Assembly (NCBI GenBank): GCA_017555465.1 | Contig: JAFZGH010000083.1 | Coordinates: 1 to 10,639, forward strand | From: Akkermansia sp. | GTDB taxonomy: Bacteria; Verrucomicrobiota; Verrucomicrobiia; Verrucomicrobiales; Akkermansiaceae | Reading direction: 5' to 3' | DNA length: 10,639 nucleotides | Part shown: piece after piece, positions 6,015 to 10,639 of the stretch | Position numbering within the stretch: the stretch's first letter is position 1 | Layout of the letters: the number at the start of each line of letters is the position of its first letter | Made by a program: the position numbers and the translations under genes | The notes under the pieces: model-generated | Told to the model about the DNA's origin: nothing | Database searches by the model: none | What the model saw: only the letters and a program-made list of their open reading frames with translations

Positions 6015-7883
6015 TCACTTTTTGGCGCCACTCTGCTCCGGAATGGCAATGGGGTTCTTGAGCGGCATTACCATCATGAATTTTTCCACATATTCAGGCA
6101 GCTTACCCTTCGCGGCCTTGCTGTCGATAAACTGGAAGTAATGGTTCAGATTGCTCTGCACTTTGCTATGTTCGTAAGCAAACAGAGAATCCGCGCTGCG
6201 CTCATCGAAGTTCTGAGCCACCAGGCTGTAAAGAGCATCGCGCTGAGCCAGGCTGTCGCTCTTAGGCGTCTTAATAGTGAAACCGCTCACATAAATAGCG
6301 GTCACCATCGGGTCTTTCTTACCCTTCCGGCCTGTCACTTCATCAGGAGCTGCGTTCATGGCCGAATCACTGGCGTTGGAACGCGCACGCTTCATATCAA
6401 TCAGGCGGGTTCCCTTCACGTCGGTAGATTCAGTAAGCGCATGAGCCTCCACGTCGTAATTGATGAGAGGAGCAAATTCATTGAACCAGAACTTGATGGA
6501 GGCACCCTTGCGGCTGAGCTGCTGCAGAACCTCTGCATACGCAGAGCGCATAGCGTACAGGCTCTCGAACTTGGCAATCTGAGCCATCTCACGCTCGTAT
6601 TTATCCTTCACGCTGCTGATCTGATTGTCGATATGAGCAACCGCAGCATCCACGCGGGCTGCATCAGCCAGCACCTTGGAAGACTGCGCAGCTGCCTGGC
6701 TGGCGGCATATGCATAGAACCCGGCACCGCAGAGAGCCACCGCACCAGCAATGGCCACTTTGGGCAACAGCTTCTTTTCAGCACGATCCCTGCCCACACT
6801 GGTGGGCACCAGGTCGATATTGAATTCCCCTGTACCGGAACCGGTAATAGCGGCACCCACAATCGGACCAAGGCAGATAGCATCCTGCTCCAGCTCTGCC
6901 TCATCCACCTTGGGACCGACAGAAAGCACCTCTACCGGGTTAAGATACTCCACCGGGATATTCAGGGCAGCCTGCAGGAACTCCAGAGCAAAGGGCAGAC
7001 GAGCACCACCGCCGCAAATATAGGCCTTAACAGGCGGATTGCCCTTGTACTGGGCGCGGTAATGATTAATGGTACGCTGCACTTCGGAGCTCAGGCGTCC
7101 CATGGCGGTACGAATGGTAGTGGCAAGAGCGGCATCCTGCTCCGACATGGCTTCAGTGTAACCATTACCAAGAGAAACAACGCCGTCCTCAATCTTGAGC
7201 TGTTCTGCCTCTCGGAAGCTCAGGTTGAATTCGCGGGCAATGCTATTGGTGATAAACGCACCGGCAGCCGTAACCGAACGGGTAAAGAAGCGGTTTTCTT
7301 CCACAAAAACGATATCGGTCGTCTTGGCACCGATATCCAGAAGCATGACAGGTTCATCCTCCTCATAATTGGCGCGGAAGGCATTATACAGGGAAGTAAT
7401 GGCGCAGTCCACGCTCTTGGTGCGGAGAGAGCTGCCCTCCACCTGGGAGTTCAGGTTATCCAGCACATCCTTCTTGATAGCAACAAGAAGCACCTCACGT
7501 TCTCCTTCTTCCCGGTCTGCCAGTTCCTGGTATGAGTATATGATGTCCTCAATCGGGAAAGGAATGTGCTGCTGAGCCTCATAGCCCACCTGCTCCGCAA
7601 TATCATCCATATCAATTGCGGGAAGCTTGATAAAGCGCATAAACACCTGCTGGCCGGATACCACATTGCGCACCTCACTGCCGCGCACTTTGAGTTCCTG
7701 CACCATCTCAGCGATGGCATTGCCAACATAATCCATGCGCATCCCCTCTTCCACCGGATCCAGCAGAATATCTCTGCGGGCATAGCGCGAAAGAGCGAAT
7801 CCGCGCCCGGCCGGGGTAAAGACACCCATTGTAACGCTCTGCGAGCCGATTTCAAGGGCTACTGTTGTCTTATATTCAGCCAT
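6015..7883 (-). CDS. pilM: Amuc_1101-like PilM ATPase, apparently fused to a PilN-like membrane/periplasmic part
   Basis: A 622-residue protein. Residues about 6-345 form a PilM/FtsA-like actin-fold ATPase: phosphate-1 motif VALEIGSQSVTMGVF (8-22), LPAIDMDDIAEQVGYEAQQHIPFP (87-110, a typical PilM stretch), phosphate-2 motif LLDIGAKTTDIVFV (181-194), TRSVTAAGAFITNSIA (201-216) and adenosine motif AYICGGGARL (287-296). The domain ends in the C-LGP-VGAAI block (337-346). PilM proteins normally stop near residue 350; this one goes on with FNIDLVP (354-360), like the INLLP motif of the PilN N-terminus, a basic patch, a membrane helix (about 374-396), a probable coiled coil (about 400-455) and an alpha/beta tail. 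I infer a natural PilM-PilN fusion: in known systems the PilN INLLP peptide docks on PilM. It would bind ATP in the cytoplasm and anchor the alignment complex. The gene starts 47 bases after the Amuc_1102-like gene; no Shine-Dalgarno is visible. The PilM assignment is firm, the PilN part probable. Confidence 0.94.
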   Translation of the reverse strand: MAEYKTTVALEIGSQSVTMGVFTPAGRGFALSRYARRDILLDPVEEGMRMDYVGNAIAEMVQELKVRGSEVRNVVSGQQVFMRFIKLPAIDMDDIAEQVGYEAQQHIPFPIEDIIYSYQELADREEGEREVLLVAIKKDVLDNLNSQVEGSSLRTKSVDCAITSLYNAFRANYEEDEPVMLLDIGAKTTDIVFVEENRFFTRSVTAAGAFITNSIAREFNLSFREAEQLKIEDGVVSLGNGYTEAMSEQDAALATTIRTAMGRLSSEVQRTINHYRAQYKGNPPVKAYICGGGARLPFALEFLQAALNIPVEYLNPVEVLSVGPKVDEAELEQDAICLGPIVGAAITGSGTGEFNIDLVPTSVGRDRAEKKLLPKVAIAGAVALCGAGFYAYAASQAAAQSSKVLADAARVDAAVAHIDNQISSVKDKYEREMAQIAKFESLYAMRSAYAEVLQQLSRKGASIKFWFNEFAPLINYDVEAHALTESTDVKGTRLIDMKRARSNASDSAMNAAPDEVTGRKGKKDPMVTAIYVSGFTIKTPKSDSLAQRDALYSLVAQNFDERSADSLFAYEHSKVQSNLNHYFQFIDSKAAKGKLPEYVEKFMMVMPLKNPIAIPEQSGAKK

Positions 7884-7930
7884 ATGTAGTCAGTTATCTG
7901 TTAGAAATTCATCTTACCCGGCAAGTACGC

Positions 7931-8797
7931 TTACTTACGGCGCTTCTTGCTCTTCTTCTTGGAGTCCGCCTGGGCTTCATCCGTATCTGCACCAGAGGCA
8001 TCGGTTGTGCTAGCAGAATCCGTGGCGGCGGAGGGCACATAACCAGGGGTAGAAGGAGCAGCAGACTTGTATGATTCTGCAGCGCTGCCATACATCGGAG
8101 ATGTCGGCGGGAACGACGGAGCATAGAACGGGGCAAACGGAGTTTCAGAAATAGCACTCAGCTTGGCACCTATACCCGCCTTATCTTCGCGAGTCCACCA
8201 CTTAGCCTTCAGGCGGTTCTTAAGCTTCTTGTTCACCAGCACATCCTGCTGGGTATCCGGCTTCATGCAGCTGGAATCCTTGAACGTAAACTCCACAGCA
8301 ACAGCAGCCAGCTTATCCTTCAAATCAACCTTTTCCACTTTATTGGAATCATCTGCGCAGATTCGGGCTGCATCAGAGGGAGAAATGAACACAGCAGCCT
8401 GCACATTCTTGTTTTCGCTGCGGTCAGACTTCGGAGAAAGGGGGATATTCACATACGTAATCTCCTTATCCAGCATAATCAGCTTATCTCCATCCTTACC
8501 GACAGAGAAAACGAGATAGGCATGCACCTTGAGTTCATCCACATAGAGCGGAAGCTTCGACGCATCGCGGCACTTACCTTCCAGGATATAAGGAATACGG
8601 ACATAGTGCCATGCCGGATTCACGGCCTTGGCATTTTCCTTAGTGGAAAAATATTCTGCGCGCGGCACAATCTGCTCCACCTGAGCATCATTCGGCTTCA
8701 TTTTAAGCTCAGCCTGAGCATAATCTGCACTGACGGCAGATGCATGAGGCAGGCCGCAAAGCGCAGCCACTGCAAAGAGAAGGGAGAATCGTTTCAT
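7931..8797 (-). CDS. Amuc_1102-like secreted pilus-like protein, first gene of the operon
   Basis: A protein of 288 residues if it starts at the ATG at 8797. I prefer this to the in-frame ATG at 8875 because it opens with a clean signal peptide, MKRFSLLFAVAALCGLPHAS (1-20, probably cut near 21-24), while the upstream extension (MMVKILLAKRRGIVYKYS) would bury it and overlap the likely promoter. The mature part, about 45-175, looks like a beta-sandwich; SPSDAARICADD (139-150) is notable. From about 220 the protein turns into a Pro/Ser/Ala/Thr/Tyr-rich tail (FAPFYAPSFPPTSPMYG) and ends in a strongly basic SKKKSKKRRK. Cysteines in the mature protein are at 76, 147 and 177. Family assignment rests on gene order next to PilM, size and export signal; A. 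muciniphila Amuc_1102 is, to my knowledge, a pilus-associated surface protein without a proven role. The low-complexity tail suggests a surface or peptidoglycan contact. Confidence 0.82.
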   Translation of the reverse strand: MKRFSLLFAVAALCGLPHASAVSADYAQAELKMKPNDAQVEQIVPRAEYFSTKENAKAVNPAWHYVRIPYILEGKCRDASKLPLYVDELKVHAYLVFSVGKDGDKLIMLDKEITYVNIPLSPKSDRSENKNVQAAVFISPSDAARICADDSNKVEKVDLKDKLAAVAVEFTFKDSSCMKPDTQQDVLVNKKLKNRLKAKWWTREDKAGIGAKLSAISETPFAPFYAPSFPPTSPMYGSAAESYKSAAPSTPGYVPSAATDSASTTDASGADTDEAQADSKKKSKKRRK

Positions 8798-8827
8798 GAT
8801 ACAGAGAAAAAACAAAGGTGTGCTATA

Positions 8828-8833
8828 CTTATA
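8828..8833 (-). promoter_or_regulatory. Candidate -10 box of the pilus-like operon
   Basis: On the minus strand TATAAG (8833-8828), followed by an overlapping TATAGC, lies about 30 bases before the ATG at 8797. No good -35 box is found 16-18 bases upstream, so an activator or another sigma factor may be needed. This intergenic region is the only plausible place for the promoter driving all five genes. Confidence 0.3.
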
Positions 8834-8941
8834 CACAATACCTCTTCGTTTGGCGAGAAGAATCTTCACCATCACTGATTTTTTTTGAAAGAGCTACCTC
8901 CCTATCTGCCTACGCATAGCGCGCGCGAGCGGATTTTTGCC

Positions 8942-8971
8942 TTGTCTCCCCGGGCTCTGCTGTGCTATATA
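8942..8971 (+). promoter_or_regulatory. Candidate promoter of lgt
   Basis: TTGTCT (8942-8947), an 18-base spacer and TATATA (8966-8971) would start transcription near 8978, only about five bases before the ATG at 8983. That would make the message nearly leaderless. It also argues against the upstream GTG at 8962 as start codon. Confidence 0.35.
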
Positions 8972-8982
8972 TCGGGGCAGCC

Positions 8983-9963
8983 ATGCCAACCCTTGCCACT
9001 TACATACACCACCTGAACCCCATTCTCGTAGACATCCCAGGCACACCATTCGCCATCCGCTGGTACGGCCTGGCCTACATCGGCGGATTTATTCTCGGCT
9101 ATCTGGTGCTCCGGTGGCTGGCAGAAAGGAAGCAATTTGTCCTCAACCAGGAAAAACTTCAGGATTACGTAACCGCCATCTGCATCTTTGGCGTACTGGC
9201 AGGCGGAAGACTGGGCGAATTCTTCTTCTACTGGCTTCCGGAAAACGGATGGACCGGACTTATGGCAGACCCGACCTGGGTTTTCCGGGTATGGGAAGGC
9301 GGAATGGCTTCCCACGGCGGCATTCTGGGAGCCGGACTTGTTTCGCTCTGGTTCGCCTGGAAACACAAGCTTTCCGTCATCAAGCTGATTGACGGCATCG
9401 CCATCGCCAGCCCCATCGGTCTCTTTTTCGGACGCGTCGCCAACTTTATCAACGGCGAGCTGTACGGCCGCATCGCCGACGCCTCCAACCCCATCGCCAT
9501 GAAATTCCCCATGGAAATTTTCGAACTCCCCGCCCAGCTGCAGGTCCAGGCAAAGGTTGCCGTCGAGCACGCTCTGGGACACAGCCTGCCCTTCCAGGGA
9601 TTCTACGACGCGCTCTGCCAGGCCTGCCGCGAAAACGAAGCTGCCCGCGAAGCCCTGGGACAATTCCTGAACCCGCGTTATCCCTCCCAACTGTTTGAAG
9701 CACTGGGCGAAGGCCTACTGCTCTTTGCTGCCGGTTTCACACTGCGGCTGCTGTGGCGCAACGCCCCCGACGGCACTTTCGCCGCCCTGTTCTGTCTGCT
9801 GTATGCAGCCGCCCGCATCATCTGCGAATGCTTCAAAGAACCAGACGCCGCCGTATGGCACGGTATCACCCAGGGGCAGCTGCTCTCCCTCATCATTGCA
9901 GCTCTTGGAATTATGTTCACCTGCATCGCAATCCGCAATTACAAATTCCAAAAAAATCTTTAA
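8983..9963 (+). CDS. lgt: Prolipoprotein diacylglyceryl transferase (Lgt)
   Basis: Lgt moves diacylglycerol from phosphatidylglycerol to the lipobox cysteine of prelipoproteins, the first step of lipoprotein maturation in the inner membrane. The 326-residue protein has family motifs in order: AIRWYGLAYIGGFILGYL (24-41), GGRLGEFFFYW (74-84), FRVWEGGMASHGGILG (101-116, His111 matching E. coli His103), the Lgt signature GRVANFINGELYG (150-162; Arg151, Asn154, Glu159), RYPSQLFEALGEGLLLF (232-248) and AARIICECFKEPD (276-288, Arg278 matching Arg239). All key residues are present. It is longer than E. coli Lgt (291) because of an insert of about 45-55 residues (about 168-230) between the signature and RYPSQ, probably on the periplasmic side. 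I chose the ATG at 8983 over an in-frame GTG at 8962 because the latter precedes the likely transcription start. It is divergent from the pilus-like operon and has no evident functional link to it. Confidence 0.97.
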   Translation: MPTLATYIHHLNPILVDIPGTPFAIRWYGLAYIGGFILGYLVLRWLAERKQFVLNQEKLQDYVTAICIFGVLAGGRLGEFFFYWLPENGWTGLMADPTWVFRVWEGGMASHGGILGAGLVSLWFAWKHKLSVIKLIDGIAIASPIGLFFGRVANFINGELYGRIADASNPIAMKFPMEIFELPAQLQVQAKVAVEHALGHSLPFQGFYDALCQACRENEAAREALGQFLNPRYPSQLFEALGEGLLLFAAGFTLRLLWRNAPDGTFAALFCLLYAAARIICECFKEPDAAVWHGITQGQLLSLIIAALGIMFTCIAIRNYKFQKNL

Positions 9964-9977
9964 TTTACAAAAAAAAG

Positions 9978-9997
9978 ACTTGCAATCTTCTGCAAGT
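9978..9997 (+). terminator. Weak hairpin after lgt, overlapping the tRNA-Tyr promoter
   Basis: ACTTGCA, a six-base loop and TGCAAGT make a 7-bp stem 14 bases past the lgt stop, with A-tracts before it and only TTTG after it. It may terminate lgt poorly. The left arm contains the -35 box of the tRNA-Tyr promoter, so the inverted repeat may instead be partly accidental or a regulator site. Confidence 0.35.
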
Positions 9998-10008
9998 TTG
10001 TGTAAATT
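9980..10008 (+). promoter_or_regulatory. Promoter of the tRNA-Tyr-tRNA-Val operon
   Basis: TTGCAA (9980-9985), a 17-base spacer and TAAATT (10003-10008) predict a start near 10015, about 34 bases before tRNA-Tyr. A-tracts lie immediately upstream (about 9951-9976). The boxes and spacing are identical to those of the tRNA-Glu promoter on the other strand. Confidence 0.7.
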
Positions 10009-10048
10009 ACCGCCGCACACCGTATCCGCGGTCTGCGAAATCCTAAAT

Positions 10049-10131
10049 GGGTAGGTTCCCGAGCGGTCAAAGGGGGCAGACTGTAAATCTGCTATCGTAC
10101 GATTTCGATGGTTCGAATCCATCCCTGCCCA
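10049..10131 (+). tRNA. tRNA-Tyr, anticodon GTA
   Basis: A class II tRNA of 83 bases. The acceptor GGGTAGG pairs with CCTGCCC (one T-G wobble), followed by discriminator A at 10131. The anticodon stem CAGA/TCTG encloses CTGTAAA with GTA at 10083-10085. A long variable arm (CTATCGTACGATTTCG) and the T-loop GGTTCGAATCC follow. CCA is not encoded. It is first in a two-tRNA unit, seven bases before tRNA-Val. Confidence 0.97.
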
Positions 10132-10138
10132 GTACAAT

Positions 10139-10211
10139 GCGGGAGTAGCTCAGTTGGTAGAGCAACACCTTGACATGGTGGAGGTCGTAGGTTCAAGTCC
10201 TATCTCTCGTA
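10139..10211 (+). tRNA. tRNA-Val, anticodon GAC
   Basis: A 73-base cloverleaf with D-arm TAGCTCAGTTGGTAGAGC, loop TTGACAT (GAC at 10172-10174) and T-arm GTAGG-TTCAAGT-CCTAT. The acceptor GCGGGAG pairs with CTCTCGT using two wobbles (G1-U72, G4-U69), and the outermost anticodon-stem pair (A-G) is mismatched. CCA is not encoded. It is the second gene of the unit and is followed by a strong terminator. Confidence 0.94.
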
Positions 10212-10225
10212 CTCCCAATGAACAG

Positions 10226-10269
10226 AAAGCCCTGATTTTCCAGAAGGAAATCAGGGCTTTCCGCTTTTT
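10226..10269 (+). terminator. Rho-independent terminator of the tRNA-Tyr-Val operon
   Basis: AAAGCCCTGATTT and AAATCAGGGCTTT form a perfect 13-bp stem around TCCAGAAGG, followed by CCGC and five Ts (10265-10269). It begins 15 bases after tRNA-Val and ends just before the fba promoter. Confidence 0.93.
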
Positions 10270-10273
10270 CTAC

Positions 10274-10302
10274 TTGCCAATTACAACAAATCACGTTAAA
10301 AT
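10274..10302 (+). promoter_or_regulatory. Sigma70-type promoter of fba
   Basis: TTGCCA (10274-10279), a 17-base spacer and TAAAAT (10297-10302) form a strong promoter, with predicted start near 10309. That gives a leader of about 59 bases. It differs from the two tRNA promoters by one base in each box. Confidence 0.7.
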
Positions 10303-10307
10303 ACGCT

Positions 10308-10333
10308 GCGTGCAGTGCACGCGCCACGCGTGC
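10308..10333 (+). repeat. Two overlapping inverted repeats at the fba transcription start
   Basis: GCGTGC-AGT-GCACGC (10308-10322) and GCACGCG-CCA-CGCGTGC (10317-10333) share the GCACGC segment. In RNA only one of the two hairpins can form at a time; in DNA they make an operator-like palindrome right at the predicted start site. The remaining leader up to 10367 is A-rich and unstructured, with no clear Shine-Dalgarno. Confidence 0.7.
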
Positions 10334-10367
10334 CCCTGAATATTCCAACCAAACAAAACTAAGTACC

Positions 10368-10639
10368 ATGCCTGTACCTACACAAGAACAGTACATCAAG
10401 ATGCTCAACACGGCCAAGGAAAAGGGCTACGCCTACCCCGCCGTGAACGTGACCACCATCGAGGTTATCAACGGCGCCCTCAAGGCTTTCGCTGAAGCCA
10501 AGTCCGACGGTATCATCCAGGTTTCCCTTGGTGGCGGCCAGTTCGCTTCCGGCACCGCCGTGAAGAGCTCCGCCATCGGCGCCATCGTGCTGGCTGAAGC
10601 CACCCACCGCCTTGCCGAGGAGTACAACGTGCTCGTGGC
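10368..10639 (+). CDS. fba: Class II fructose-bisphosphate aldolase (5' part, cut by window edge)
   Basis: The frame opens at ATG 10368 and runs to the window edge, giving 90 residues plus two bases of a protein normally near 340-360. Residues 7-31 (EQYIKMLNTAKEKGYAYPAVN, then V-T-T) and 46-90 (SDGIIQVSLGGGQFASG, T-A-VKSSAIGAIVLAEATH) match class II zinc aldolases of the yeast/actinobacterial FbaA type (for comparison: YAFPAINCTSSE, SDGIIQFSTGGAEFGSG). The enzyme interconverts fructose 1,6-bisphosphate with glyceraldehyde 3-phosphate and dihydroxyacetone phosphate in glycolysis and gluconeogenesis. The zinc-binding HTDHC segment would come just past the cut. Codons are strongly biased to GCC, ATC, GGC and AAG, as expected for a highly expressed gene. 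The message likely starts near 10309 and carries a leader with two alternative hairpins. Confidence 0.95.
   Translation, partial: MPVPTQEQYIKMLNTAKEKGYAYPAVNVTTIEVINGALKAFAEAKSDGIIQVSLGGGQFASGTAVKSSAIGAIVLAEATHRLAEEYNVLV

Noticed and set aside
6141..7535. A 464-residue plus-strand frame opposite the PilM-like gene
   Set aside because: Same antisense codon register as the real gene, with no recognisable domain. The similar frames opposite the Amuc_1099-like gene (4166-5056) and lgt (8965-9690) have the same cause.
8798..8875. N-terminal extension of the Amuc_1102-like protein from ATG 8875
   Set aside because: It would put 26 residues before a clean signal peptide and overlap the only candidate -10 box of the operon.
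8920..8935. Alternating GCGCGCGC run upstream of lgt
   Set aside because: Too short to support a functional call and not linked to another signal.
1..10639. Mobile element, prophage or genomic island
   Set aside because: No transposase, integrase, terminal repeats or tRNA-end duplications were seen; both tRNA units have intact flanking promoters and terminators.

Overview
The window looks like chromosomal DNA of a Verrucomicrobium related to Akkermansia. The main evidence is a five-gene minus-strand block whose proteins and order match the Amuc_1102-1101-1100-1099-1098 pilus-like locus of Akkermansia muciniphila (recognised from memory of those families; no search was run). The proteins look clearly diverged from the A. 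muciniphila versions, so a different species or genus of Akkermansiaceae or a nearby family is likely.

Layout: (a) 1-731, minus: the N-terminal half of a NorM/MdtK-type MATE efflux transporter, cut by the window edge. (b) 743-917, minus: a tRNA-Glu(TTC) unit with promoter and terminator. (c) 955-8797, minus: the pilus-like operon. In transcription order it encodes an Amuc_1102-like secreted protein, a 622-residue PilM-like ATPase that appears fused to a PilN-like membrane part, an Amuc_1100-like PilO-type protein, an Amuc_1099-like protein, and a large TPR-secretin (Amuc_1098/PilQ-like). It ends at a strong hairpin terminator. (d) 8983-9963, plus: lgt, prolipoprotein diacylglyceryl transferase, divergent from the operon. 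(e) 9980-10269, plus: a tRNA-Tyr(GTA)-tRNA-Val(GAC) operon with promoter and terminator. (f) 10274-end, plus: promoter, a structured 5' leader and the start of class II fructose-bisphosphate aldolase (fba), cut by the window edge.

How the genes work together: the operon follows the pilM-N-O-P-Q order of type IV pilus alignment complexes, from the cytoplasmic actin-like ATPase, through single-pass inner-membrane coiled-coil proteins, to the outer-membrane secretin. No prepilin, PilB/PilT motor or PilC platform is encoded here. The other genes are housekeeping. No stretch over 300 bases lacks a gene; the longest gaps are about 185 (8798-8982), 166 (852-1017) and 156 bases (10212-10367), and they hold promoters, terminators and leader sequence.

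The most interesting points are the PilM-PilN fusion, a secretin whose N-terminal domain is split by a repeat-encoded acidic tract, an EF-hand-like loop in the Amuc_1099-like protein, identical tRNA promoters on both sides of the operon, and mutually exclusive hairpins at the fba transcription start.
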